Source of the DNA: Streptomyces atratus
GTDB taxonomy: Bacteria; Actinomycetota; Actinomycetes; Streptomycetales; Streptomycetaceae
Reading direction: 5' to 3'
Assembly: GCF_014648655.1 (NCBI RefSeq)
Contig: NZ_BMRN01000019.1
Coordinates: 1 to 64,000, forward strand
Length of the DNA stretch: 64,000 nucleotides
Under the pieces are notes generated by a model. It was given only the letters and a program-made list of their open reading frames with translations. It did not search any database and was not told the DNA's origin. Below, one piece after another: positions 34,623 through 43,377 of this stretch. Each line of letters starts with the position of its first letter. The first letter of the stretch is position 1. Position numbers and translations under genes: made by a program.

Positions 34623-35633
34623 GTGCGGAAATTCTGGGTGGTTGGTGGCATCGGCGTCGGCATGGCCATGTGCTTCGTGGCGCTGCTCGTCGTCGGTACG
34701 TACTCCGCCGCTGCCGGACTCGTCAGTTCCGGCAGCAGCGGAGCCGTCGGGCTGGCGAAGGGGGCCGTGCCCGCGAGATTCCGGCCCCTGGTGGAGAAGT
34801 GGGGCAACCTCTGCCCCGCCATCAACCCGGCCCTGCTGGCCGCCCAGCTGTACCAGGAGAGCGGGTGGAACCCCCGGGCCGAGAGTCCCGCCGCCGCTCA
34901 GGGCATCGCCCAGTTCATCCCGGGCACCTGGGCCGGTCACGGGATCGACGGGGACAAGGACGGGGACCGGGACGTATGGGATCCGGCCGATGCGATTCCG
35001 TCCGCGGCCTCGTACGACTGCGAACTGGCCGGGTACGTGAAGAAGGTGCCGGGGGATCAGACCGACAACATGCTGGCCGCGTACAACGCCGGTGCGTACC
35101 GGGTGATCCGGTCGGGCGGGGTTCCGGACATTGAGGAGACGCAGAACTACGTCACCATCATCCGGTCCCTGGAGAAGAGCTTCGCCCGGCCCGTCGGACG
35201 GGTGCAGCCCTCGCAGCAGGCGGCCGGGGCGATCTACTTCGCGCAGAAGAAGCTCGGTACGAAGTACCTGTGGGGCGGCAACGGTACGGCCGAGCAGGGC
35301 GGGCGTTTCGACTGTTCGGGGCTGACCCAGGCCGCGTACCGCACCGTGGACATCGAGCTGCCCCGGGTGGCGAACGATCAGTACAACGCCGGGCCGCACC
35401 CCTCGCGGGACGAGCTGCTCCCGGGTGACCTGGTGTTCTTTTCGGACGATCTGAACAACTCGCGGGCCATTCACCACGTGGGGCTGTACGTCGGGGGCGG
35501 GTACATGATCAACGCTCCGTACACCGGGGCCGTGATCCGGTTCGACAAGATCGATACGCCCGACTACTTCGGGGCGACGCGCGTGACCAAGGACGGGGCC
35601 GCGGCCCTTCCGACCGCCCTCCCGGCGGCATGA
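34623..35633 (+). CDS. Bifunctional lytic transglycosylase / NlpC-P60 peptidase
   Basis: 336 residues. One N-terminal membrane or signal helix (VVGGIGVGMAMCFVALLVVGTY) is followed by an SLT domain with the catalytic Glu in LYQESGWNPRAESPAAAQGIAQFIPGTW and the AYNAG motif. A C-terminal NlpC/P60 domain has Cys in RFDCSGLTQAAYR and His in AIHHVGLYVGGG. Such VirB1-like two-domain enzymes open peptidoglycan for secretion or conjugation. It may serve the type IV-like operon. The GTG start follows TTGAGG. Confidence 0.92.
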   Translation: MRKFWVVGGIGVGMAMCFVALLVVGTYSAAAGLVSSGSSGAVGLAKGAVPARFRPLVEKWGNLCPAINPALLAAQLYQESGWNPRAESPAAAQGIAQFIPGTWAGHGIDGDKDGDRDVWDPADAIPSAASYDCELAGYVKKVPGDQTDNMLAAYNAGAYRVIRSGGVPDIEETQNYVTIIRSLEKSFARPVGRVQPSQQAAGAIYFAQKKLGTKYLWGGNGTAEQGGRFDCSGLTQAAYRTVDIELPRVANDQYNAGPHPSRDELLPGDLVFFSDDLNNSRAIHHVGLYVGGGYMINAPYTGAVIRFDKIDTPDYFGATRVTKDGAAALPTALPAA

Positions 35634-35961
35634 CGCCGGGACGGCGGTGGCCGGAACTCTCCGTGAAGCCTGGGCCCTGAGCTGCGACGATGAGTCACTC
35701 TTCGATAACGTCATGGTGATCATTCGGTGGAGAGTGGAACGTACGCGCAGGGCACGTCGTTCCCTGGGTGGACCGGACAGTGGTGCACTGACCATGCGGC
35801 GCTGTTCGGGGAAGACCTCACGGACAGAGCCGCCACGCAGTACTGATCCACGTATGACCGATTTACCGATCCACGCAGTGATCGAACCGACACGGGGGTT
35901 CGTCAAAGCGGTGCACATGGGTGTGGACCGCGGCAGCAGACAAGGCAAGGGGCCGCAGCAG
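35634..35961. other. Intergenic region before PAP2 gene
   Basis: 328 bases. No convincing gene or repeat. An open frame enters the PAP2 gene from 35647, but it lacks protein-like sequence before the ATG at 35962. It presumably carries the PAP2 promoter. Confidence 0.5.
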
Positions 35962-36693
35962 ATGGCTGGACTCGCACTGGATGGGTCGAACCCCGACGTC
36001 AGCCTGCTCTACGACATCAATGGACTCGCGAAGTCCGCTCCCACCTGGTTCGACCGGGTCATGGAGTTCGTCGGCGAGTACGGGATCATGCTCGGCATGG
36101 CCCTGGTGGTCCTGTGGTGCTGGTGGAGCGTCCGTCGGCGCGGCACGGCCGATGATTCGGTGACCGCGGTCGCAGGGATCGTCTGGGCGCCGCTCGCCGC
36201 CGGGATCGCGCTGCTCATCAACATCCCGATCCGCGGCTTCGTGGAGCGGCCGCGTCCGTTCCGGGATCACCAGGGGCTGGATGTCCTGGTGGACGGGAAG
36301 AACGACTTCTCCTTCGTGAGCGACCACGCCACGATGGCGATGGCTCTGGGCGTCGGGCTCTTCGTGGCCAACCGGAAGTTCGGCATCGCCGCGATCGCGC
36401 TCGCCCTGCTGGAAGGCTTCTGCCGGATCTACATGGGTGTCCACTACCCGACCGACGTCATCGGCGGGTTCGCGCTCGGCACGGCAGCCGCTCTGCTGCT
36501 CGCCCCGCTGGCGATGATGCTGTTGACCCCGTTGGTGGCGGCCGTCTCCCGTTCGGACCGGCTCGGGTGGCTCGTACGGTCGCGCCGGCCGGAGCCGTCG
36601 GCAACGGCGGACGGGCGGGCCGGGGCGTTCGGGATTCCCGAGCCGCGGCCGCGGACGGGCGGCGGGGACGGCGAGAAGGGCCTGGCCGCGTAG
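35962..36693 (+). CDS. PAP2-family membrane phosphatase
   Basis: 243 residues with five to six membrane helices. The phosphatase motifs are in order: RGFVERPRPF (C1), FVSDHATMAMALGVG (C2, SDHA in place of PSGH) and RIYMGVHYPTDVIGG (C3, with catalytic His and Asp). It probably dephosphorylates undecaprenyl pyrophosphate or a lipid phosphate. The ATG at 35962 follows GGCAAGGGG. The tail after residue 215 is polar and cytoplasmic. Confidence 0.9.
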   Translation: MAGLALDGSNPDVSLLYDINGLAKSAPTWFDRVMEFVGEYGIMLGMALVVLWCWWSVRRRGTADDSVTAVAGIVWAPLAAGIALLINIPIRGFVERPRPFRDHQGLDVLVDGKNDFSFVSDHATMAMALGVGLFVANRKFGIAAIALALLEGFCRIYMGVHYPTDVIGGFALGTAAALLLAPLAMMLLTPLVAAVSRSDRLGWLVRSRRPEPSATADGRAGAFGIPEPRPRTGGGDGEKGLAA

Positions 36694-36752
36694 GAGGCGA
36701 CCGGGACCATCGGTGCCGGTGCTGTGGCCGGACGTCGAGCCCGTGGCCATTC

Positions 36753-36785
36753 GTGATGCCCGTGACCGTACGTCACGGGCATCAC
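36753..36785. terminator. Bidirectional terminator
   Basis: A perfect 14-bp stem (GTGATGCCCGTGAC / GTCACGGGCATCAC) with a 5-base loop lies between the convergent PAP2 and flavin oxidase genes. It can stop transcription from both sides. Confidence 0.85.
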
Positions 36786-36795
36786 CGTACGTCGG

Positions 36796-38430
36796 TCAGA
36801 GAGCCTGCGGGAAAGCGAAGAGGCGGCCGGGGTCGTACTGCTTCTTCAGCTGGGTGAGACGGTCGGCCGCCGAGCCGTAGTAGGCCCGGCGCCAGTCGGT
36901 CAGCGTCGGGTCCGTGTAGTTCTGGTACGCCGCTCCGGACGCGTACCGGCGCATCGCCGCGTGGGTTTTTTTCAGCCAGTCCTGTTGGGTGCTGCCCGTT
37001 GTGCCGGGTCTCCAGGCACCGATGTACTGGGCGAGTACGCGTGAGCGGCGGTGAACGAAGGCCGTTGCCTGCGGGGAGACCCGGTTGATCGCCCCGCCGA
37101 GTGCGGTGAGCGCGATGGAGCCGCCGCCTCCGCCCTGGGTGACGGGAATCCGGGTGAATGCCTCGGCCCGGTCGAGCAGGGCACTCACGCCCGCCGGGGA
37201 CAGGGAGCGGTCGTAGAAGTCGGACGCGGCGGCGTACGTCTCGCGCTGGAGCGTGCCCTGTGGGGTGCGGCCGGGCGTCGTGCCCGGCAGATGGCACTGG
37301 GCGTCGGTGATGCCCGAACAGCCCGCGTACACGAGCATCGACTCCTGGTAGCTGCGGCGGCGCAGCGAGACGGAGGAGGCCGGGGCACCGATCCGGTCGG
37401 CGAGGCGGTCGACGGCGTTCTGCAGGTCGCCGTACGTACCGAGGCTGAACGCGGCCACCGAAACGGTCGGGCGGCCGCCGCCCGGGCCCGCGGCGAGATG
37501 CGCCGAGGACCAGATCTCGTCGGGCTGGGACGGTCCCCACTCCTGCCAGGCCTGGATGACGGCCCGGGCGCGCGACCACGGCCAGGACATGTACGCGGTG
37601 ACGGTCTGCGGGGCCGGGCGGGTACGGAACGTCAGCTCGGTGACCACGCCGAAGTTGCCGTTGCCCGCGCCGCGCAGCGCCCAGAAGAGGTCCGGGTGGT
37701 GTTTGGCGTCCACGGTGAGGGTCTTGCCGTCGGCCGTGACGACGGTCGCCGCGGTGAGGCTGTCGCAGGTCAGACCGTACGCACGGGAGGCGACACCGTG
37801 GCCGCCGCCGAGCGTGAGGCCGGAGATGCCGACCGTGGGGCAGGAGCCGCCGGGGATCGTCAGGCCGTGGCGGGCGAGGCCCTGGTAGACATCAATGAGC
37901 TTGGCGCCCGCACCGATCGTGCCGTTCCTGTTGACGCGGGACAGTGACGAGACGTCAAGGACGAGGCGTCCGTTGCCGCTCGACCAGCCGGCGTAGGAAT
38001 GACCGCCGCTGCGGATGGACACGGGGGTGGCGGTGCGGCGGGCGAAGGCCAGGCACTCGCGGATGTCCGCCCCGTGCCTGACGTAAGCGACGGCAGCGGG
38101 CCGCTGGCCGTCGAAGCGGGTGTTGTAGAGCTGACGGGCGGTCGGGTAGGCCGCGTCCTGCGGGCGTACGAGGGTGCCGTCGAGGCTCTTGGCCAGGGCG
38201 GACCAGTTCGCTGGGCCGGAGGGCGAGGGTTTCGACGGGACCGACGAGGCGCGTGAGGCAGGAGTGGTGCCGCCCATGGTGCCTGACGGGCCCGAGGAGT
38301 TGCCCCCGTCGCCGGTTGCGGAACCGGAGCCGGATGCGCCGCTGCAGGCGGTCGCGGTGACGCCGGTGAGTGCTGCCGCGGCGCCCGCGGTGAGCAGGGT
38401 GCGCCGGTCGGGCAGGGGCGGCAGGTTCAT
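36796..38430 (-). CDS. FAD-linked oxidase (BBE-like), secreted
   Basis: 544 residues. The N terminus has a Tat-like DRRTLL and a lipobox-like ATAC cysteine. A FAD_binding_4 (PCMH) domain carries the two sites for bicovalent flavin: His in RSGGHSYAGW and Cys in GGSCPTVGISGLTLGGGHG. The C-terminal BBE motif (YQNYTDPTLTDWRRAYYG) closes the protein. It probably oxidises a sugar, alcohol or natural-product intermediate outside the membrane. Confidence 0.93.
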   Translation of the reverse strand: MNLPPLPDRRTLLTAGAAAALTGVTATACSGASGSGSATGDGGNSSGPSGTMGGTTPASRASSVPSKPSPSGPANWSALAKSLDGTLVRPQDAAYPTARQLYNTRFDGQRPAAVAYVRHGADIRECLAFARRTATPVSIRSGGHSYAGWSSGNGRLVLDVSSLSRVNRNGTIGAGAKLIDVYQGLARHGLTIPGGSCPTVGISGLTLGGGHGVASRAYGLTCDSLTAATVVTADGKTLTVDAKHHPDLFWALRGAGNGNFGVVTELTFRTRPAPQTVTAYMSWPWSRARAVIQAWQEWGPSQPDEIWSSAHLAAGPGGGRPTVSVAAFSLGTYGDLQNAVDRLADRIGAPASSVSLRRRSYQESMLVYAGCSGITDAQCHLPGTTPGRTPQGTLQRETYAAASDFYDRSLSPAGVSALLDRAEAFTRIPVTQGGGGGSIALTALGGAINRVSPQATAFVHRRSRVLAQYIGAWRPGTTGSTQQDWLKKTHAAMRRYASGAAYQNYTDPTLTDWRRAYYGSAADRLTQLKKQYDPGRLFAFPQAL

Positions 38431-38496
38431 CGGACCTCCGGGTCGTGACGCTCAGGGCCGGTCGGTGGGGGAGAGGTCGGGAGAGTGGAGAGGAAG

Positions 38497-38682
38497 TCAG
38501 GACGCGCTGTGTTCCGCGGCGTCCGTGCGGGCCCGGTCCCGGGAGCGGCGGGCCGGCCCGGACCAGCCGCAGCTGCAGCGGGCGGTGCAGAACGAGCCGC
38601 GATCCACGGTCGTGGGCTCGTGCCCGGAGGACGTGGAGGTGGGGGGAGTCTGCGGGATCTCATCGGTGTGTTGGACATACAC
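38497..38682 (-). CDS. Small Cys-containing protein
   Basis: About 61 residues with the cluster SFCTARCSCGWSG (C-x3-C-x-C) followed by a basic helix PARRSRDRARTDAAEH. I recognise this general type as a short conserved streptomycete protein, perhaps metal-binding, but have no name for it. The GTG at 38682 follows GTGGACGG. It lies upstream of the flavin oxidase on the same strand. Confidence 0.5.
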   Translation of the reverse strand: MYVQHTDEIPQTPPTSTSSGHEPTTVDRGSFCTARCSCGWSGPARRSRDRARTDAAEHSAS

Positions 38683-38815
38683 CCGTCCACGGTACTGGGC
38701 ACGGCCACCCGGCGGTGTGGCGTACGGGAGCGGCGTGACGGGGGACACGGGCTGTCGTTATGCGGAACGGATGGGGGGCTCGGGCAAGCGGTACGGCGTT
38801 GGGGGTTGGCAGGCG

Positions 38816-39772
38816 ATGGTGGTGCAGCAGCACAGGTCCGGAGTCGGGGTGCGCGCTGTCTGCGCCCTTGCCGTGGTGGGCGTGATGGCGGCGACCGCCG
38901 GATGCTCGGGCGGCGGTGGCGGCGACGACCGTGCCATGGCCGATGAACGGGGCGGGGCCGACTCCCTCGACGTGGTCCACCGCGCGGCCGCGGTGCTCGC
39001 GGGGACGGTGCATGGGACCGGGACCGGGACCGGGACGGCGACCGGGGCCGGGGCCCGGTCCGTCGCCGGAAGCGCCGAGGTGCGTACGTCGATGGAGACC
39101 GCGGCGGGCGGGACGCGGGTGACGATCAGGGGCCGGGGGGCGTACGACTTCCGCAACCAGGTGGGCCGGCTCGAGGTCGCGCTGCCCGAGGACGCCGCCG
39201 GCGAGGACAGGCACCGTCCCATCACCGAGCTGCTGGCCCCCGGCGCGCTCTACATGATGAACCGCGGCGCCGGAGTGCCCGCGGACAAATGGGTCAGGAT
39301 CGACACGACGACCCTGGAGGACGGCAATCTGGTCACCGGTGGAGTGACCGATCCGATGGCCGCCGCCGAACTGCTGCGCGGGGCGCGGCAGGTGACGTAC
39401 GTAGGAAGGACCGAGCTCGCCGGGGTGGCCGTGCGGCACTACCGGGGGATCTCGGACATCGGCCGGGCGGCGCGCGAGGCCTCGCCGAAATCGCGCGGGG
39501 CACTGGCCGCGGCGGCGAAAGGGTTCCGCACGGACACGGTGCCGTTCGACGCGTATCTGGACGAGCAGGGGCGGCTGCGCAAGGTGCGCCACCGGTTCAG
39601 CTTCGCCAACGAGGGGCCGGCGGTGGAGGTGGTGTCGACGACGCTGCTGTACGGATTCGGGGTACCGGTCTCCGTACGACTGCCGGACGATCGCGACATC
39701 TACACCGGGAAGATCCGGCAGAGACAGCCGGGCGGCACACGGGCGAGGGCACGGACGAAGGCGGGGGCGTAG
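38816..39772 (+). CDS. Putative lipoprotein, LppX/LprG-like
   Basis: 318 residues. The signal peptide ends in lipobox ATAGC (Cys near 29), followed by a Gly/Asp linker and a Gly-Thr repeat (GTGTGTGTATGAG). The mature domain, with strands such as GGTRVTIRGRGAYDF, LLAPGALYMMNRGAG, KWVRIDTTT and VPFDAYLDEQGRLRKVRHRFSF, looks like the half-barrel of LppX/LprAFG lipid-binding lipoproteins. The ATG at 38816 is preferred, though 38771 is possible. The ligand is unknown. Confidence 0.85.
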   Translation: MVVQQHRSGVGVRAVCALAVVGVMAATAGCSGGGGGDDRAMADERGGADSLDVVHRAAAVLAGTVHGTGTGTGTATGAGARSVAGSAEVRTSMETAAGGTRVTIRGRGAYDFRNQVGRLEVALPEDAAGEDRHRPITELLAPGALYMMNRGAGVPADKWVRIDTTTLEDGNLVTGGVTDPMAAAELLRGARQVTYVGRTELAGVAVRHYRGISDIGRAAREASPKSRGALAAAAKGFRTDTVPFDAYLDEQGRLRKVRHRFSFANEGPAVEVVSTTLLYGFGVPVSVRLPDDRDIYTGKIRQRQPGGTRARARTKAGA

Positions 39773-39862
39773 GCATGCCGGCGGGCGCGAAATGGTCCGT
39801 CCGTGCCATGCGCGGCGTGTGGTCCGCTCCCTACGCTAGGAAGTCGGCGACGGCAGTGAGAG

Positions 39863-40066
39863 GTGAGTGACGTGGTGACGCTCGGCACGCGGACCGTATC
39901 TGACCATGTGGCCCTCGCCGAGATCGAGCTCTGCGGTGAGCTGATGATCGCCGCGTCGGCCGCGATCGGGGAACGGCTCAGTGCGGACCGTATCGACGAG
40001 GTGCTGAACGTCCGGGTGATCACCGAACGAACCGCCGTCCCCCGGCAGGCCGACCCCCGGGGGTGA
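39863..40066 (+). CDS. Small conserved hypothetical protein
   Basis: 67 residues (VALAEIELCGELMIAASAAIGERLSADRIDEVLNV). I believe it is conserved next to csoR in streptomycetes. No domain is assigned. The GTG at 39863 follows GTGAGAG. The function is unknown. Confidence 0.65.
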   Translation: MSDVVTLGTRTVSDHVALAEIELCGELMIAASAAIGERLSADRIDEVLNVRVITERTAVPRQADPRG

Positions 40067-40140
40067 GTGCGGGGCCCTGCCCCGCACCAGGCCCTGCCCC
40101 GCACCGGGCATCTCCCGCCGGCACCAGGCATCTCCCCGTA

Positions 40141-40479
40141 TCAGGTACGGAGCAGGCGGGCGATGGCCTTCGTGGCCTCCTCGACCTTCGCGTCGATCTC
40201 GTCGCCTCCCTTGACCGCCGCGTCGGCGACGCAGTGCCGCAGGTGCTCCTCCAGCAACTGGAGCGCGAAGGACTGGAGCGCCTTCGTGGACGCCGAGACC
40301 TGGGTGAGTATGTCGATGCAGTAGACGTCCTCGTCGACCATGCGCTGCAGACCGCGGATCTGGCCCTCGATCCGGCGCAGCCGCTTGAGGTGCTCGGCCT
40401 TCTGGTGGTGATAGCCGTGAATACCCCGGTCGTGGTCGGTGACGACCGGTTCCGTCTCCGCGGCCTCGGTGGTGGTCAT
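40141..40479 (-). CDS. csoR: Copper-sensing repressor CsoR
   Basis: 112 residues. The Cu(I) ligands C54, H79 and C83 have the exact spacing of the CsoR family (25 then 4 residues) in DVYCIDILTQ and EEHLRHC. The four-helix fold starts with HLKRLRRIEGQIRGLQRMV. A long N-terminal tail with His residues precedes it. A perfect operator lies 34 bases upstream, so autoregulation is likely. Confidence 0.93.
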   Translation of the reverse strand: MTTTEAAETEPVVTDHDRGIHGYHHQKAEHLKRLRRIEGQIRGLQRMVDEDVYCIDILTQVSASTKALQSFALQLLEEHLRHCVADAAVKGGDEIDAKVEEATKAIARLLRT

Positions 40480-40512
40480 TGCTGCCTCCCGTTTTCCCTC
40501 TACCCTGCCGTT

Positions 40513-40533
40513 ATATACCCCTGGTGGGTATAT
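40513..40533. promoter_or_regulatory. CsoR operator
   Basis: The perfect inverted repeat ATATACCC-CTGGT-GGGTATAT matches the known CsoR box form (TATACCCC...GGGTATA). It sits just upstream of csoR and in the shared region with the DUF47 gene. Confidence 0.85.
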
Positions 40534-40678
40534 CCTAACTAATTCTGCCGAAACGTGACCGGGGGCCCGTGCTGATCACAGTGCCCGATGCGCGACACTG
40601 AAGAATGCCCGTTAGCCGTGGCCGGATGATGCACCTAGCATCAGCCTGACCGAATCCAAAGCACCCCGAGGACCCCAC

Positions 40679-41299
40679 GTGCGCTTTCGTCTGACCCCCA
40701 GGGAGACGAGCTTCTATGACATGTTCTCCGCATCCGCGGACAACATCGTCACGGGCTCGAAACTCCTGATGGAACTGCTCGGGGCGGACTCTGCCTCCCG
40801 AGTCGAGATCGCGGAGCGCATGCGGGCAGCGGAGCACGCGGGGGACGATGCCACCCACGCGATCTTCCACCAGTTGAACTCCTCTTTCATCACGCCGTTC
40901 GACCGCGAGGACATCTACAACCTCGCATCGTCGCTCGACGACATCATGGACTTCATGGAGGAGGCCGTCGACCTGGTCGTGCTGTACCAGGTCGAAGAGC
41001 TCCCCAAGGGTGTGGCGCAGCAGATCGAGGTACTGGCCCGGGCGGCCGAGCTGACCGCCGAGGCGATGCCGGGTCTGCGGACGATGGACAACCTCACCGA
41101 GTACTGGATCGAGGTCAACCGTCTGGAGAACCAGGCCGACCAGATCCACCGCAAGCTGCTGGCCCATCTCTTCAATGGCAAGTACGACGCCATGGAGGTG
41201 CTGAAGCTCAAGCAGATCGTGGACGTGCTGGAAGAGGCCGCCGACGCGTTCGAGCATGTCGCCAACACGGTGGAGACCATCGCGGTCAAGGAGTCCTGA
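40679..41299 (+). CDS. DUF47 PhoU-like phosphate transport regulator
   Basis: 206 residues, all-helical, with the DUF47 pattern FYDMFSASADNI, then SSFITPFDREDIYNLASSLDDIMDFMEEAVDL, then NQADQIHRKLLAHLF. Two metal-binding E/D-rich helices are visible. It lies five bases before the Pit transporter gene and acts with it, probably modulating transport. The GTG at 40679 is preceded by a GGACC stretch. Confidence 0.92.
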   Translation: MRFRLTPRETSFYDMFSASADNIVTGSKLLMELLGADSASRVEIAERMRAAEHAGDDATHAIFHQLNSSFITPFDREDIYNLASSLDDIMDFMEEAVDLVVLYQVEELPKGVAQQIEVLARAAELTAEAMPGLRTMDNLTEYWIEVNRLENQADQIHRKLLAHLFNGKYDAMEVLKLKQIVDVLEEAADAFEHVANTVETIAVKES

Positions 41300-41304
41300 A
41301 CCAC

Positions 41305-42303
41305 GTGGACACCTTTGCGCTGATCGTGACCATCGGTGTCGCGCTCGGCTTCACATATACGAACGGCTTCCACGACTCGGCGAATGCCATCGCCACGTCC
41401 GTCTCCACCCGTGCGCTGACACCACGTGCGGCACTGGCGATGGCCGCGGTGATGAACCTTGCCGGTGCATTCCTCGGCAGCGGTGTCGCCAAGACCGTCA
41501 GTGAGGGTCTGATCGCGACCCCCCAGGGGGACAAGGGGATGGGAATCCTCTTCGCCGCGCTCGTCGGTGCGATCATCTGGAACCTCATCACCTGGTACTT
41601 CGGGCTGCCGTCCTCGTCCTCGCACGCACTGTTCGGCGGCATGGTCGGTGCGGCACTCGCCGGCGGGACGCTGGTGCACTGGGACGGGGTGCTCGACAAG
41701 GTCGTCATCCCGATGTTCGTCTCGCCGGTCATCGGCCTGGTCGTCGGCTATCTGGTGATGGTCGCGATCATGTGGATGTTCCGGAAGGCCAACCCGCACA
41801 AGGCCAAGCGCGGCTTCCGGATCGCCCAGACGGTCTCGGCCGCCGGCATGGCGCTCGGTCACGGTCTGCAGGACGCGCAGAAGACGATGGGTGTCGTCGT
41901 GATGGCCCTGGTCATCGCCGATGTCGAGAGCCCGAGCGACCCGATTCCGGTCTGGGTGAAGCTCGTCTGCGCGCTGATGCTCTCGCTGGGCACGTACGCG
42001 GGTGGCTGGCGCATCATGCGGACGCTCGGCCGGAAGATCATCGAGCTGGACCCGCCGCAGGGGTTCGCCGCGGAGACGACGGGCGCGTCGATCATGTTCG
42101 GCTCGGCGTTCCTGTTTCACGCGCCGATCTCCACGACGCATGTGATCACCTCGGCGATCATGGGTGCGGGCGCCACGAAGCGGGTGAACGCGGTGCGGTG
42201 GGGTGTTGCCAAGAACATCATCCTGGGGTGGTTCATCACGATGCCGGCCGCGGGGTTGGTCGCTGCCGGAAGTTACGGGGTTGTGGTGCTGCTGTTCGGG
42301 TGA
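41305..42303 (+). CDS. pit: Low-affinity inorganic phosphate transporter, Pit/PHO4 family
   Basis: 332 residues with about ten membrane helices. The two Pit signature repeats are FTYTNGFHDSANAIATSVSTRALTPRAAL and HGLQDAQKTMGVV, each with the conserved N/Q-D pair. Other family hallmarks are SSSHALFGGM and APISTTHVITSAI. The GTG start follows the DUF47 stop. It imports metal phosphate with protons. Confidence 0.95.
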   Translation: MDTFALIVTIGVALGFTYTNGFHDSANAIATSVSTRALTPRAALAMAAVMNLAGAFLGSGVAKTVSEGLIATPQGDKGMGILFAALVGAIIWNLITWYFGLPSSSSHALFGGMVGAALAGGTLVHWDGVLDKVVIPMFVSPVIGLVVGYLVMVAIMWMFRKANPHKAKRGFRIAQTVSAAGMALGHGLQDAQKTMGVVVMALVIADVESPSDPIPVWVKLVCALMLSLGTYAGGWRIMRTLGRKIIELDPPQGFAAETTGASIMFGSAFLFHAPISTTHVITSAIMGAGATKRVNAVRWGVAKNIILGWFITMPAAGLVAAGSYGVVVLLFG

Positions 42304-42378
42304 CGGGCGGTGGGGTTGCCGGGGTCGTCCGGTGGCCGCTTCGTCCTTTGCCCGGCGCGATCGTGGTTGTACGGAAAT

Positions 42379-42420
42379 GGGGCCGCCCCCACTCCCTCTG
42401 CGGGGAGTGGGGGCGGCCCC
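42379..42420. terminator. Terminator after pit
   Basis: A long GC-rich inverted repeat (GGGGCCGCCCCCACTCC / GGGAGTGGGGGCGGCCCC) with a short loop is followed by TT. It lies between the convergent pit and pstB genes and can act in both directions. Confidence 0.88.
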
Positions 42421-42572
42421 TTCGCCTTGCGGTGGCACCGCCATGCAGCACCTCAAGGCAGTCTGGGGACGAGGCCGGTTCGCCGGAGGGGTGACGCGGT
42501 TCGCCGGTGGAAACCCACCACCGGGCGTAACCACCCACGCCCCCGGCCCACGTCAGCCCCGTTGCCGGGTGA

Positions 42573-43349
42573 CTATCCGAAGCGTCCCGAGATGTAGTCC
42601 TCGGTTGCCTGAACGGACGGGTTGGAGAAGATGCGTTCCGTCTCGTCGATCTCCACGAGCTTGCCGGGCTTGCCGACCGCCGCGAGGTTGAAGAACGCCG
42701 TACGGTCCGAGACACGGGCCGCCTGCTGCATGTTGTGCGTCACGATGACGATCGTGAAGCGCTCCTTCAGCTCGCCGATCAGGTCCTCGATGGCGAGGGT
42801 GGAGATCGGGTCCAGGGCGGAGCACGGCTCGTCCATCAGCAGCACCTCCGGCTCGACCGCGATCGCGCGGGCGATGCACAGGCGCTGCTGCTGGCCGCCG
42901 GAGAGACCGGAGCCGGGCTTGTTCAGCCGGTCCTTGACCTCGTTCCAGAGGTTGGCGCCGCGCAGGGACTTCTCGACGATGTCCGACAGTTCGTTCTTCT
43001 TGTACGAGCCGTTCAGCTTGAGGCCCGCCGCGACATTGTCGAAGATCGACATGGTCGGGAACGGGTTCGGACGCTGGAAGACCATGCCGACCGTGCGGCG
43101 CACGGTGACCGGGTCGACGTTCGCCCCGTACAGATTCTCGTCGTCCAGCAGCACCTTGCCCTCGACGCGGCCACCGGGGGTGACCTCGTGCATACGGTTC
43201 AGGGTGCGCAGGAAGGTGGACTTGCCGCAGCCGGACGGGCCGATGAAGGCGGTCACGGAGCGGGGCTCCACGGTCATCGAGATGTCCTCGATGGCGAGGT
43301 GGGAGCCGTAGTAGGCGGACAGGCCGCTGACGTCGATGCGCTTGGCCAT
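42573..43349 (-). CDS. pstB: Phosphate ABC transporter ATP-binding protein PstB
   Basis: 258 residues. Walker A is GPSGCGKST at 37-45, the Q-loop is MVFQRPNPFP, the signature is LSGGQQQRLCIARAI and Walker B is VLLMDEPCSALDP. All are of PstB type, as is the NLYGANVDPVTVRRTVGMVFQ block. A start three codons upstream (GTG at 43358) is also possible. It is the last gene of pstSCAB, the high-affinity phosphate importer. Confidence 0.96.
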   Translation of the reverse strand: MAKRIDVSGLSAYYGSHLAIEDISMTVEPRSVTAFIGPSGCGKSTFLRTLNRMHEVTPGGRVEGKVLLDDENLYGANVDPVTVRRTVGMVFQRPNPFPTMSIFDNVAAGLKLNGSYKKNELSDIVEKSLRGANLWNEVKDRLNKPGSGLSGGQQQRLCIARAIAVEPEVLLMDEPCSALDPISTLAIEDLIGELKERFTIVIVTHNMQQAARVSDRTAFFNLAAVGKPGKLVEIDETERIFSNPSVQATEDYISGRFG

Positions 43350-43377
43350 CTGAATCACTGCTTCTTTCGTGCCGCGG

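Noticed and set aside
40067..40140. Short CCCTGCCCCGCACC / CACCAGGCATCTCCC repeats
   Set aside because: Imperfect low-complexity repeats between two genes. There is no consistent spacing or symmetry to suggest a regulatory role.
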